Assembly (NCBI RefSeq): GCF_023897065.1
Contig: NZ_JAMHIV010000022.1
Location: 124,001-188,000 of the forward strand
Direction: 5' to 3'
DNA length: 64,000 nucleotides
Source: Crossiella sp. SN42
GTDB lineage: Bacteria > Actinomycetota > Actinomycetes > Mycobacteriales > Pseudonocardiaceae
The translations under genes and the position numbers were made by a program. The notes under the pieces were generated by a model that worked only from the letters and a program-made list of their open reading frames with translations, searched no databases and was not told where the DNA came from. Shown one piece after another: positions 49,233 through 58,511 of the stretch. Position 1 is the stretch's first letter; every line of letters begins with the position of its first letter.

Positions 49233-50147
49233 GTGTCGCTTGTGGACAACGGGGTGAGCCTGTCCGGCAAGGTCGCCGTGGTGACCGGCGCAGGCGCCGG
49301 GCTGGGGCAGGCCGAAGCGCTGGCCCTGGCGAAAGCCGGGGCGAGTGTGGTGCTCAACGACCTGCCCGGCGCGGCCGAGGAGACCCTGGCGCTGATCCGG
49401 GAGGCCGGGGGAGCGGCCACCGTGGTCGCCGGGGACATCGCCGAGCGGGCCACCGCGGACGCGCTGCTGGCCGCCGCGCTGGCCGAGTACGGCGGGCTGC
49501 ACGTGGTGGTCAACAACGCCGGGGTGCTGCGCGACCGGATGCTGTTCAACCTCTCCGACGAGGACTGGGACCTGGTGGTGCGGGTGCACCTGCGCGGGCA
49601 CTTCCTGGTCTCCCGCAACGCCAGCGCCTACTGGCGGCAGCAGGCCAAGCAGACCGGCGCGCCGGTGTACGGCCGGATCGTGAACACCGCCTCGGAGTCC
49701 TTCCTGCTCGGCTCGCCCGGCCAGGCCAACTACGCCGCGGCGAAAGCGGGGATCGCCGCGCTGACCATCTCCACCGCCAGGGCGCTGGCGCACTACGGCG
49801 TGCGCGCCAACGCGATCTGCCCGCGCGCCCGCACCGGCATGACCCGGCACGTCTTCGGCGAGGCCCCCGCCGAAGGCCTGGATCCCCTTGACCCGCAACA
49901 CGTCGCGCCGTTCGTGGCCTACCTCGCCGCGCCCGCGGCCGAGTCGATCAACGGGCAGGTGTTCGTGGTGCACGGCGGCATGGTCGCGCTGCTCGCCCCG
50001 CCCAGCGTGGAACAGCGGTTCGTCAGCGCGGGCGAGACCTGGAGCCTGGCCGAGCTGGCCGCCACCGTCGGCGAGTACTTCACCGGCCGCGCGGCCGACC
50101 GCGGCTTCGCCTGCACCGAACTGAACGCGCTCCAGGCCCGCCCCTGA
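49233..50147 (+). CDS. SDR 17-beta-HSD / hydroxyacyl-CoA dehydrogenase, Rv3502c (Hsd4A)-like (304 aa)
   Basis: A multifunctional-enzyme-2 type SDR: VAVVTGAGAGLGQAEALALAKAG, NNAGVLRDRMLFNLSDEDWDLVVRVHLRGH, NTASESFLLGSPGQANYAAAKAGIAAL. The position just before yrbE4A agrees with Rv3502c, whose mycobacterial relative acts both as 17-beta-hydroxysteroid dehydrogenase and as side-chain 3-hydroxyacyl-CoA dehydrogenase. The GTG at 49233 lies four bases after the adh stop; GTG 49242 is an alternative start. Confidence 0.8.
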   Translation: MSLVDNGVSLSGKVAVVTGAGAGLGQAEALALAKAGASVVLNDLPGAAEETLALIREAGGAATVVAGDIAERATADALLAAALAEYGGLHVVVNNAGVLRDRMLFNLSDEDWDLVVRVHLRGHFLVSRNASAYWRQQAKQTGAPVYGRIVNTASESFLLGSPGQANYAAAKAGIAALTISTARALAHYGVRANAICPRARTGMTRHVFGEAPAEGLDPLDPQHVAPFVAYLAAPAAESINGQVFVVHGGMVALLAPPSVEQRFVSAGETWSLAELAATVGEYFTGRAADRGFACTELNALQARP

Positions 50148-50167
50148 CCGTCCACAAAGGAGTAGCC

Positions 50168-51679
50168 ATGCCGCTCACCGTGTTGCCGCACCGGGACACC
50201 GCGGGCCTGTCCGAGGGCCACCTGCTGATCGACGGCAAGTGGCGGCCCGCGGCCGACGGCGCGGTGTGGCGGCACCGGCACCCGGCCACCGGCGAGGAGA
50301 TCGGGACCTTCGCGGTGGCTGCCGAGTCCGATGTGGACGAAGCCGTGCGCACCGCGCGCCGCGCCTTCGACGACGGGCCGTGGCCCAACGCCCGCGCCGG
50401 GGTGCGGATCAGCACCCTGCACCGCTACGCCAACCTGCTGCGCGAGCACACCGACGAGCTGCAACGGTTGCAGGCGCTGGACAACAGCGTGCCGCTGTCC
50501 TTCGGCGGGATCTACACCACCTCGGTCGGCGCGGCCGCCGACGTCTTCGACCACCACGCGGGCTGGATCGACAAGCTCGGTGGCGACACCCTGCCGCCGT
50601 ACCAGGGCGGCGACCACCTGGCGATGACCTTCCGCGAGCCGATCGGCGTGGTGGCCGCGATCCTGCCCTGGAACGCGCCGTTCCTGCTGTTCGCGCAGAA
50701 GCTCGCGCCCGCGCTGGCCGCCGGGTGCACGGTGGTGCTCAAACCCTCGGAGTACGCGACCTTCTCGGTGCTGCGCATGGTCGAACTGTTCGCCGAGGCC
50801 GGGCTGCCGGACGGGGTGGTCTCGGTGGTCACCGGTCCCGGCGAGTCGGTCGGGGAGGCGCTGATCACCCACCCGGCGGTGGACAAGATCAGTTTCACCG
50901 GCAGCCGCCCGGTCGGCAAACGCATCGTGGAAGCCTCCGCCGGCACCCTCAAACGGGTTTCCCTTGAGCTGGGCGGGAAGAGCCCCAGCCTGGTGTTCCC
51001 GGACGCGCCCAACGTCGGCCTGGCCGGGATGACTTCCATGGGCACGGTCACCATGGGCCTGTCCGGCCAGGCCTGCGTGGCGCACAGCCGGGCCCTGGTG
51101 CACCGGGACGTCTACGAGGAGTTCCTGGCCGGCGCGCAGATGATGGCCGCCGCGATCACCTACGGCGACCCGTTCGACGCGGCCACCCTGGCCAGCCCGC
51201 TGATCAACGAACGCCAGCTGGCGCGGGTGCTCGGCTACATCGACCGCGGCCAGGAAGAAGGCGCGCGACTGGTCACCGGCGGGTCCAGAGTGGACGGTGA
51301 GCTGAGCACCGGCAACTTCGTGCAGCCCACCATCTTCGCCGACGTGCACAACGAGATGGCCATCGCGCGGGAGGAGATCTTCGGCCCGGTGCTCGCGGTG
51401 GTCCCGTTCACCGACGAGGACGAGGCGATCCGGCTGGCCAACGACACCGAGTACGGCCTGGGCGCCGGGATCTACACCGCCAACGCCCAGCGCGCCTTCC
51501 GTCTCGCCCGCAGGCTGCGCGCCGGCACCATCGGCATCAACGGCTTCACCGTCGAACCGCACCTGCCCTTCGGCGGCTTCAAGCAGTCCGGGCTGGGCCG
51601 CGAGGGCGGGCGCAGCGCCTTCGAGGCCTACACCGAGCTGAAAACCGTGCTGCTACCGCTGACCGAGGAGCTGATGTGA
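50168..51679 (+). CDS. NAD-dependent aldehyde dehydrogenase (503 aa)
   Basis: An ALDH superfamily enzyme: PIGVVAAILPWNAPFLLFAQKLAPALAAGCTVVLKPSEYA, ISFTGSRPVGKRIVEAS, catalytic Glu in SLELGGKSPSLVFPDA, nucleophile Cys in GLSGQACVAHSR, and EEIFGPVLAVVPF. It follows the adh and SDR genes and is coupled by a 4-base overlap to another SDR. Likely oxidises a sterol side-chain aldehyde (or the propanal released in side-chain cleavage) to the acid for CoA activation; the substrate is inferred from context. Confidence 0.88.
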   Translation: MPLTVLPHRDTAGLSEGHLLIDGKWRPAADGAVWRHRHPATGEEIGTFAVAAESDVDEAVRTARRAFDDGPWPNARAGVRISTLHRYANLLREHTDELQRLQALDNSVPLSFGGIYTTSVGAAADVFDHHAGWIDKLGGDTLPPYQGGDHLAMTFREPIGVVAAILPWNAPFLLFAQKLAPALAAGCTVVLKPSEYATFSVLRMVELFAEAGLPDGVVSVVTGPGESVGEALITHPAVDKISFTGSRPVGKRIVEASAGTLKRVSLELGGKSPSLVFPDAPNVGLAGMTSMGTVTMGLSGQACVAHSRALVHRDVYEEFLAGAQMMAAAITYGDPFDAATLASPLINERQLARVLGYIDRGQEEGARLVTGGSRVDGELSTGNFVQPTIFADVHNEMAIAREEIFGPVLAVVPFTDEDEAIRLANDTEYGLGAGIYTANAQRAFRLARRLRAGTIGINGFTVEPHLPFGGFKQSGLGREGGRSAFEAYTELKTVLLPLTEELM

Positions 51680-52440
51680 GGCTGGACGGCAAGGTCGCGC
51701 TGGTCACCGGCGCGGCCAGGGGCCTCGGCGAGGCGGTCGCCCGCCGGTTCGTCGCCGAGGGCGCGCGGGTGGTGCTGGCCGACATCGCCGACGACACCGG
51801 CACCGTCCTGGCCGCCGAGCTCGGGTCCCAGGCCAGGTATCGGCACCTGGACGTGGGGTCCGAGGACGACTGGGCCGGGGTGGTGGCCGAGACCGTCGCC
51901 GACTTCGGCCGGATCGACGTGCTGGTCAACAACGCCGCCGTGCTGCACTTCGCGCCGCTGGCCCAGACCACGCTGGCCGACTACGAGCGGGTGGTGCGGG
52001 TCAACCAGGTCGGCTGCTTCCTCGGCATGCGCTCGGTCATCCCGGTGATGACCGGGGCCAGGCGCGGCTCGATCGTGAACTTGTCCTCTGTGGAGGGTCT
52101 GGCCGGGATGCCCACCCTGTCCGCCTACACCGCCACCAAGTTCGCCATCCGCGGCATGACCAAGGTGGCCGCGCTGGAACTGGCCGCGCAGGGGGTCCGG
52201 GTCAACTCGGTGCACCCCGGCGCGATGGACACCAGCATGGCCGGTGAGGCGCTGGGCGGCATCGAACTGGACCGGGGCGCGATGGGCAAGCTGGTGCCGA
52301 TGAAACGGATCGGCCAGCCCGCGGAGGTGGCCAACGTGGTGCTGTTCCTGGCCAGCGACGAGAGCTCCTACTGCACCGGCGGGGAGTTCGCCGCCGACGG
52401 CGGGGCCACCGCGACCCATGCGTTCGGGGTGGTCGGGTGA
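51676..52440 (+). CDS. SDR, 3-alpha/20-beta-hydroxysteroid dehydrogenase-like (254 aa)
   Basis: A classical SDR: LDGKVALVTGAARGLGEAVARRFVAEGARVVLADIAD, VNNAAVLHFAPLAQTT, NLSSVEGLAGMPTLSAYTATKFAIRGMTK and TGGEFAADGGATATHAFG. Closest in pattern to bacterial 3-alpha,20-beta-hydroxysteroid dehydrogenases (Streptomyces enzyme, Rv2002/FabG3). It overlaps both the ALDH stop and the yrbE4A start by four bases, so it is embedded in the importer transcript. Confidence 0.82.
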   Translation: MRLDGKVALVTGAARGLGEAVARRFVAEGARVVLADIADDTGTVLAAELGSQARYRHLDVGSEDDWAGVVAETVADFGRIDVLVNNAAVLHFAPLAQTTLADYERVVRVNQVGCFLGMRSVIPVMTGARRGSIVNLSSVEGLAGMPTLSAYTATKFAIRGMTKVAALELAAQGVRVNSVHPGAMDTSMAGEALGGIELDRGAMGKLVPMKRIGQPAEVANVVLFLASDESSYCTGGEFAADGGATATHAFGVVG

Positions 52441-53231
52441 CGGCTTCCCCGGTGGGGCAGGGCTTTCCGGGCCTGGCGGCGTTGCGCCAGGTCGGGCGGA
52501 TGGCCGTGCTCTCCTGGGAGGTGCTGCTCTGCCTGCCGCGCAGGCCCTTCCCGCTGGCCGAGTCGATCCGGCAGGCCTGGTTCTTCGCCAGTGTCACCAT
52601 CCTGCCCACCGCACTGGTCGCGATCCCCTTCGGCGCGGTCATCTCGCTGCAACTCGGCTCGCTGACCCAGCAGATCGGCGCGCAGTCCTTCACCGGCGCG
52701 GCAGGCGCGCTGGCCATCATCCAGCAGGCCAGCCCGCTGATCACCGCGCTGCTGGTCGCGGGCGCGGGCGGATCGGCGATGTGCGCGGACATCGGGGCGC
52801 GCACCATCCGCGAGGAGATCGACGCGATGGAGGTGCTCGGCGTCTCCCCGGTGCACCGGCTGATCCTGCCCCGCGTGCTCGGCGCGATGCTGATCGCGGT
52901 GCTGCTCAACGGGGTGGTCAGCGTGGTCGGCGTGCTCGGCGGGTTCTTCTTCAACGTGGTGCTGCAGGGCGGCACGCCCGGGGCCTACCTGTCCAGCTTC
53001 TCCGCGCTGGCCCAGCTCTCCGACCTGTGGATCAGCGAGTTCAAGGCCTTTCTCTACGGCTTCGTGGCCGGGATCGTGGCCGCCTATCGCGGCCTCAACC
53101 CCGCCGCGGGCCCGAAAGGTGTCGGGGACGCGGTGAACCAGGCCGTGGTGATCACCTTCCTGCTGCTGTTCCTGATCAACATGGTGATCACCGGCGTGTA
53201 CCTGCAACTCGTCCCGGCCAAGGGCGGGTGA
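52437..53231 (+). CDS. yrbE4A: YrbE4A, MlaE-family permease of the Mce4 importer (264 aa)
   Basis: An integral membrane protein of the MlaE/YrbE family: AVISLQLGSLTQQIGAQSFTGAAGALAIIQQASPLITALLVAGAGGSAMCADIGARTIREEIDAMEVLGVSPVHRLILPRVLG. The EEIDAMEVLG stretch is the family's hallmark cytoplasmic motif contacting the ATPase. With YrbE4B it forms the inner-membrane channel of the Mce4 sterol importer. The shared ATPase MceG is not in the window. Confidence 0.93.
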   Translation: MTASPVGQGFPGLAALRQVGRMAVLSWEVLLCLPRRPFPLAESIRQAWFFASVTILPTALVAIPFGAVISLQLGSLTQQIGAQSFTGAAGALAIIQQASPLITALLVAGAGGSAMCADIGARTIREEIDAMEVLGVSPVHRLILPRVLGAMLIAVLLNGVVSVVGVLGGFFFNVVLQGGTPGAYLSSFSALAQLSDLWISEFKAFLYGFVAGIVAAYRGLNPAAGPKGVGDAVNQAVVITFLLLFLINMVITGVYLQLVPAKGG

Positions 53232-53235
53232 GCCG

Positions 53236-54063
53236 GTGGTCGTGCTGGAGCGCAAATCCCGGTTACCGGTGCCAGGGCTGGAGGCGCTGGGCCGCCAGCT
53301 CTGGTTCTGCCTGCGCGCCCTCGGCCTGGTCCCGGTCGCGATCCGCCGCTACACCAAGGAGATCCTCCGGCTGCTCACCGAGGTCAGCTTCGGCAGCGGC
53401 GCGCTCGCGCTGATCGGCGGCACCCTCGGCGTGATGATCGGCATGACCGTGTTCACCGGCGCGGTGGTTGGCCTGCAAGGCTATTCCGCGCTCAACCAGC
53501 TCGGCACCTCCACCCTCACCGGGTTCATCTCGGCCTACTTCAACACCCGCGAGGTGGCCCCGCTCTCCGCCGGGCTGGCGCTCTCGGCCACGGTCGGCTG
53601 CGGGTTCACCGCCCAGCTCGGCGCGATGCGCATCTCCGAGGAGATCGACGCGCTGGAGGTGATGGGCGTGCCGAGCCTGCCCTACCTGGTCACCACCCGC
53701 ATCCTGGCCGGGCTCGGCGCGGTGGTCCCGCTGTACGTGGTCGGCCTGCTCTGCTCCTACCTGGCCTCCAGGGTGGTCACCGTGCTGTTCTACGGCCAGT
53801 CCGCGGGTACCTACGACCACTACTTCGGCCTGTTCCTGCCGCCGGCCGACGTGCTGTGGTCCTTCCTCAAGGTGATCGTGTTCGCGGTGGTGATCATCCT
53901 GGTGCACTGCTACTACGGCTACACCGCCAGCGGCGGACCGGCCGGGGTCGGCGTGGCGGTGGGCCGGGCGGTGCGCGCGGCGATCGTGGCGCAGATGTTC
54001 CTCGACCTGTTCCTCAGCCTGGCCATCTGGGGCTCCACCACCACGGTGCGGATCGCCGGATGA
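53236..54063 (+). CDS. yrbE4B: YrbE4B, MlaE-family permease of the Mce4 importer (275 aa)
   Basis: The second MlaE-type permease: GTLGVMIGMTVFTGAVVGLQGYSALNQLGTSTLTGFISAYFNTREVAPLSAGLALSATVGCGFTAQLGAMRISEEIDALEVMGVPSLPYLVTTRI, ending YYGYTASGGPAGVGVAVGRAVRAA. EEIDALEVMG is the ATPase-contact motif. The GTG start follows the yrbE4A stop by four bases. Confidence 0.93.
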   Translation: MVVLERKSRLPVPGLEALGRQLWFCLRALGLVPVAIRRYTKEILRLLTEVSFGSGALALIGGTLGVMIGMTVFTGAVVGLQGYSALNQLGTSTLTGFISAYFNTREVAPLSAGLALSATVGCGFTAQLGAMRISEEIDALEVMGVPSLPYLVTTRILAGLGAVVPLYVVGLLCSYLASRVVTVLFYGQSAGTYDHYFGLFLPPADVLWSFLKVIVFAVVIILVHCYYGYTASGGPAGVGVAVGRAVRAAIVAQMFLDLFLSLAIWGSTTTVRIAG

Positions 54064-55331
54064 ACGACCGCCTCTCACCCCTGCGCTGCCAGCTCCTCGG
54101 GCTGGTGTTCCTGCTGGTGGTCGCGCTGTTCGTGGCGGGCTCGATCGCGGTGTACCGCAAGGCGTTCACCCCGGTGGCCACCGTGCTGCTGGAGGTGGAC
54201 CGGGCCGGCACGCAACTGCGCGTGGGCGCGGATGTCAAGGTGCGCGGGCTGATCGTCGGCGAGGTCCGGGAGATCAGGGCGGGCGCGGACCGCGCGGTGC
54301 TGGCCCTGGCCCTGCAACCGGAGCGGATCTCGCTGATCCCGGCCGAGGTCACCGCCCGGCTGCTGCCCAAGACCCTCTTCGGTGAGCGCTACGTGGCCCT
54401 GCAACCACCGGCCCAGCGCAGCGGTAAGTCCCTTGTGGACGGTCAGACCATCGGCCTGGACCGCAGCCAGGCCGCGGTGGAGATCGAGAACGTGCTCAAC
54501 GACCTGCTCCCGGTGCTCACCGCGGTGCGTCCCGACCAGCTCTCTGCCACCCTCACCGCGATGGCCAACGCCCTGCGGGGAAAGGGAAAACAGCTCGGCG
54601 ACACCCTGGTCCGGCTCGGCGACTACCTGGACGGCCTGTCCGGCTCGCTGCCGGACCTGCGCGCCGACCTCAAGGCCCTGGCCGCGGTCGCCGACACCTA
54701 CACCGCCGCCGCACCTGATCTCGTGCAGGCGCTGGCCGACGCCACCACCACGACCAGGACCGTGCTGGACCAGCAGCACAACCTGCGCGCCCTGTTCGGC
54801 AACGTCACCCTGGCCGCGGTGGACCTGGAAGCCTTCCTCAAAGTCAACCGGGACAACCTGATCGCGCTGGTCGCCGAGGGCAAACCGACCCTGGAGGTGC
54901 TGGCGAAGTACGCGCCGGAGTACCCCTGCCTGCTGGAGCAGCTGGTCGCGATGATCCCCAACGCGGACCGCGCCTTCGGCAAGGGCAGCAAGAACCCGCA
55001 CATCGCCAAGTTCACCCTGGAGATCACCGCCAGCCGCGGCAAGTACCAGCCCGGCGTGGACGTGCCCAAGTACCTCGACAAACGCGGCCCCCGCTGCTAT
55101 CCGCCCGCGGTGCCGCCCGGCCGGTTCCCGCAGTACCCGCCGGGCGGCCCGGTGCAGGACGGCTCCACCCACCCGGCCGCCGCGCCCGCGCTGGCCGGCT
55201 CCCGGCCGGAACGCGAGCTGATCGGCGCGCTGGCCGCGCCACTGCTAGGCAAGCCGGTGGCCGAGGTGCCCGAGTGGGTGGGACTGATGCTCGGACCGAT
55301 GTTCCGGGGTGCGGAGGTGAGCCTGCGATGA
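54060..55331 (+). CDS. mce4A: Mce4A, MCE-domain protein (423 aa)
   Basis: One N-terminal membrane helix (LLGLVFLLVVALFVAGSIAVY) is followed by the MCE/MlaD domain at about residues 40-118 (VLLEVDRAGTQLRVGADVKVRGLIVGEVREIRAGADRAVLAL, then LLPKTLFGERYVAL). A long helical region follows (about 130-300), rich in heptads, that in Mce complexes builds the periplasm-spanning tunnel, then a Mce4-type C-terminal part with CYPPAVPPGRFPQYPPGG. Six such proteins form a hexamer carrying sterol to YrbE. Coupled by ATGA overlaps on both sides. Confidence 0.93.
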   Translation: MNDRLSPLRCQLLGLVFLLVVALFVAGSIAVYRKAFTPVATVLLEVDRAGTQLRVGADVKVRGLIVGEVREIRAGADRAVLALALQPERISLIPAEVTARLLPKTLFGERYVALQPPAQRSGKSLVDGQTIGLDRSQAAVEIENVLNDLLPVLTAVRPDQLSATLTAMANALRGKGKQLGDTLVRLGDYLDGLSGSLPDLRADLKALAAVADTYTAAAPDLVQALADATTTTRTVLDQQHNLRALFGNVTLAAVDLEAFLKVNRDNLIALVAEGKPTLEVLAKYAPEYPCLLEQLVAMIPNADRAFGKGSKNPHIAKFTLEITASRGKYQPGVDVPKYLDKRGPRCYPPAVPPGRFPQYPPGGPVQDGSTHPAAAPALAGSRPERELIGALAAPLLGKPVAEVPEWVGLMLGPMFRGAEVSLR

Positions 55332-56362
55332 CCGTGTTCTCCCCACTGGCCAAGCTCACCGTGTTCACCGCGGTGACCGTGACGCTGACCGCGTTGCTGG
55401 CGCTGACCATCGCCAACTCCACCGCGGGCCCGAAGTCGGCGTACTCGGCCAGGTTCACCGATGTCACCGGCCTCAACGTCGGCGACGAGGTCCGCATGTC
55501 CGGTGTGCGCCTGGGCAGCGTCACCCAGATCGCGGTGGTGGACCAGAAGCAGGCCCGGGTCGAGTTCGAAGTGGACAGTGCGGTGCCGCTGCCCGCCGCG
55601 GTCACGCTCACCGTCAAGTACCGCAACCTGGTCGGCCAGCGCTACCTCGCCCTCGCCCTGGACGGCGACGTGCGGGAGAAACTGCCCTGGGGCGCGGAGA
55701 TCCCGCTGTCCCGCACCCGGCCCGCGCTCAACCTCACCGTGCTGTTCAACGGGTTCCGCCCGCTGTTCCAGGCGCTCAACCCGGAGCAGGTGAACAAGCT
55801 GGCCGGGGAGATCATCCAGGTGTTCCAGGGCGAGGGCGGCACCATCGAGAGCATCCTCGGCCACACCGCCTCGCTCACCTCCGCGATCGCGGCCAAGGAC
55901 AAGGTGATCGGCGAGGTGGTGGCCAACCTGAACACGGTGCTGGACACCGTCAACGACCGCACCGGCGAGTTCACCGGCCTGCTCGACCAGCTGCAACGAC
56001 TGGCCAGCGGCCTGGCCGCGCAACGCCAGCCGATCGGCTCGGCCATCACCGCGCTCGGCGAGCTCACCGAGGTCACCGCGAACCTGCTGGACCAGGCCCG
56101 GCCCGCGCTCAAGGCCGACATCGGCGCGCTCGGCCAGATCGCCGGACAGCTCGGCAACCGCAGCGACCTGCTGGAGAACTTCCTGGACCGCTTCCCCACC
56201 AAGGTCCGCTCCATCGCCAGGGTGGCCAGCTACGGCGGCTGGTTCAACTTCTTCGCCTGCCGCATCTCCGGCAAGGTCGGCGTCGGCGCGCTCGGCCTGA
56301 CCGTGGACCTGCCGGTGCTGCCACTGGCCGGCACCCCGATGCCGCCGCGGTGCAGCCAGTGA
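55328..56362 (+). CDS. mce4B: Mce4B, MCE-domain protein (344 aa)
   Basis: The N-terminal helix is LTVFTAVTVTLTALLALTIANST. The MCE domain follows (YSARFTDVTGLNVGDEVRMSGVRLGSVTQIAVVDQKQARVEFEV, then LTVKYRNLVGQRYLAL). The helical region runs to about residue 310 and ends in the Mce-B type tail YGGWFNFFACRISGKVGVG. The start at 55328 overlaps the mce4A stop. Part of the six-subunit importer. Confidence 0.93.
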   Translation: MTVFSPLAKLTVFTAVTVTLTALLALTIANSTAGPKSAYSARFTDVTGLNVGDEVRMSGVRLGSVTQIAVVDQKQARVEFEVDSAVPLPAAVTLTVKYRNLVGQRYLALALDGDVREKLPWGAEIPLSRTRPALNLTVLFNGFRPLFQALNPEQVNKLAGEIIQVFQGEGGTIESILGHTASLTSAIAAKDKVIGEVVANLNTVLDTVNDRTGEFTGLLDQLQRLASGLAAQRQPIGSAITALGELTEVTANLLDQARPALKADIGALGQIAGQLGNRSDLLENFLDRFPTKVRSIARVASYGGWFNFFACRISGKVGVGALGLTVDLPVLPLAGTPMPPRCSQ

Positions 56363-57375
56363 GGCGGGTGAGCGCGAGCGCGCAGACCAGGATCGGCGCG
56401 GTCACCGTGGTGGGCCTGCTGCTGGGCACCGTGGCCGCCTTCCACGCCGAGGACCTGCCGATCATCGGCGGCGGCACCACCTACACCGCCGAGTTCGCCG
56501 AAGCGGGCGGGCTGCGCACCGGCAACGAGGTCCGGGTGGCCGGGGTCAAGGTGGGCCGGGTGACCACGATCAGCCTGGCGGGCAACAAGGTCCTGGTCGG
56601 CTTCCGGCTCACCGAGGCCCGCCTGGGCGATCGCACCACCGCCGCCATGGAGATCAAGACCCTGCTCGGCGACAAGTACCTGTCCCTGGTCCCCGACGGC
56701 GCGCGGCCGCAGCCGCCGGACCGGCCGATCCCGCTGGCCCGCACCACCACGCCCTTCGACGTCACCGACGCGGTCAACCAGCTCGGCGACACCGTGTCCA
56801 AAGTAGACAGTCGCCAGCTGGCGGACAGCTTCCGGGTGCTCACCGACACCTTCCGCAACACTCCGGAGAAGACCAAGTCCGCGCTGGACGGCCTGTCCGC
56901 GCTCTCCCGCACCATCGCCGGCCGGGACGACCAGCTGGCCGCCCTGCTGGCCAACACCTCCCAGCTCAGCGGCACCCTGGCCGGACGGGACGAGCAGATC
57001 CGGCGGCTGATCGCCGACGCCGGTCAGCTGCTCGGCGAGCTGGACCGGCGCAAGGCCGCGATCAGCGCGCTGCTGCGCGGCACCAAGGAGCTCGCCCAGC
57101 AGCTCAAGGGACTGGTCGCGGACAACCGGGCCCAGCTCGGCCCGGCGCTGGCCGAACTGGACAAGGTCACCGGGATCCTGCAGCAGAACCAGGACAAGCT
57201 CAGCGCCGGACTGCGCGACCTCGCCCCGTACGTGCGGCTGTTCAACAACACCATCGGCAACGGCCGCTGGTTCGACGGCTACTTCTGCGGCCTGGTCCCG
57301 CCCTACGCCAAGATCGGCGTGTTCGAGATCAACGAGAACATCTGCACCCCGCCGCTGACCGGAGGCGGCCGATGA
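56359..57375 (+). CDS. mce4C: Mce4C, MCE-domain protein (338 aa)
   Basis: A GTG start overlapping the mce4B stop gives RRVSASAQTRIGAVTVVGLLLGTVAAF as N-terminal anchor. The MCE domain reads YTAEFAEAGGLRTGNEVRVAGVKVGRVTTISLAGNKVLVGFRL, then TLLGDKYLSLVPDG. The helical part has repeating ALLANTSQLSGTLAGRDEQIRRLIADAGQLLGELD. The C-terminal signature is YVRLFNNTIGNGRWFDGYFCGL, typical of Mce-C. Confidence 0.93.
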   Translation: MRRVSASAQTRIGAVTVVGLLLGTVAAFHAEDLPIIGGGTTYTAEFAEAGGLRTGNEVRVAGVKVGRVTTISLAGNKVLVGFRLTEARLGDRTTAAMEIKTLLGDKYLSLVPDGARPQPPDRPIPLARTTTPFDVTDAVNQLGDTVSKVDSRQLADSFRVLTDTFRNTPEKTKSALDGLSALSRTIAGRDDQLAALLANTSQLSGTLAGRDEQIRRLIADAGQLLGELDRRKAAISALLRGTKELAQQLKGLVADNRAQLGPALAELDKVTGILQQNQDKLSAGLRDLAPYVRLFNNTIGNGRWFDGYFCGLVPPYAKIGVFEINENICTPPLTGGGR

Positions 57376-58511
57376 TCCACCGCGCCCTCGTCCTCGCCTG
57401 TGTCATCGCGCTGCTGCTCAGCGCCTCCCTGGTCTGGCTCCAGGGCGGTTCCGGCGGCACCACGGCCACCGCGTTCTTCACCCGCACCGTCGGGCTGTAC
57501 CCGGGTTCGGAGGTGCGGGTGCTCGGCGTGCCGGTGGGCCGGGTGCGCGCGGTGACCCCGGAGGGCGAGCGGGTGCGGGTGCGCTTCGAGCTCGACCGCG
57601 GCATCCGGGTCCCGGCCGAGGCCAGGGCCGTGGTGATCGCGCCAAGCCTGGTCAGCGACCGCTACCTCCAGCTCACCCCCGCCTACGAGCAGGGCCCGGA
57701 ACTGGCCACTGGCGCGGAGATCCCGTTGGCGCGCACCGCGATCCCGGTGGAGCTGGACGAACTGCTCGGCAACGTCGGCGAGCTGAGCCGGGCCCTCGGC
57801 CCCGAGGGCGCCAACCGGGGTGGCGCGCTCTCCGGCCTGCTGGACACCGCCGCGGCCAACCTCAAGGGCAACGGCGCCAAGGTCAACGCCACCGTCAAGG
57901 ACCTCGCCGCCGCCGCGGAAACCCTGAACCGCTCCCGCAAGGACCTGTTCGGCACCGTGGACGGCCTGCGCAAGTTCACCGCCGCCCTGGTCGCCTCCGA
58001 CGGCCGGCTGCGCGCCTTCAACGACCGGCTGGCCTCGGTCAGCGGACACCTGGCCGCCGAACGCGAACAGCTCGGCGGCGCGCTGGAGGCGCTGGCCGGG
58101 GCGATGGTGGACGTCAAGGAGTTCATCACCGCCAACCAGGACCGCCTCAAGTCCACAGTGGACAAACTGGCCAGTGTGACCAAGGTGCTGGTCGACCAGC
58201 GCGCCGCCCTGGCTGAGGTGCTCGACGTGGCCCCGCTGGCCGCCACCAACTACCTCAACAGCTACGACGCCGCCTCCGGCACCTTCGCCGTGCGCGGCGC
58301 GATCAACGAGCTGACCTACCCGCCGGTCCTGCTGCTGTGCCGGGTCATCCAGGCCGGCACCCCGAAACAGCTGCCCAAGCTGCTCGGCGACGCCTGCGCC
58401 CAGCTCGCCCCCCTGCTCGACGGGGTGCTGAAACTGCCCAGCCCGGCGGAGATCCTGGCCGGTCTGCAACAGGGCCGCCTGCCCAAGCTCCCCCTGCTGG
58501 GAGGCCGATGA
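57372..58511 (+). CDS. mce4D: Mce4D, MCE-domain protein (379 aa)
   Basis: The N-terminal helix is ALVLACVIALLLSASLVWLQGG. The MCE domain reads FTRTVGLYPGSEVRVLGVPVGRVRAVTPEGERVRVRFEL, then APSLVSDRYLQLTPAYE. The coiled region continues to about residue 290 and ends AATNYLNSYDAASGTFAVRGAINELTYPPVLLLCRVIQ, a Mce-D/F type C-terminus. Overlaps both neighbours by four bases. Confidence 0.93.
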   Translation: MIHRALVLACVIALLLSASLVWLQGGSGGTTATAFFTRTVGLYPGSEVRVLGVPVGRVRAVTPEGERVRVRFELDRGIRVPAEARAVVIAPSLVSDRYLQLTPAYEQGPELATGAEIPLARTAIPVELDELLGNVGELSRALGPEGANRGGALSGLLDTAAANLKGNGAKVNATVKDLAAAAETLNRSRKDLFGTVDGLRKFTAALVASDGRLRAFNDRLASVSGHLAAEREQLGGALEALAGAMVDVKEFITANQDRLKSTVDKLASVTKVLVDQRAALAEVLDVAPLAATNYLNSYDAASGTFAVRGAINELTYPPVLLLCRVIQAGTPKQLPKLLGDACAQLAPLLDGVLKLPSPAEILAGLQQGRLPKLPLLGGR

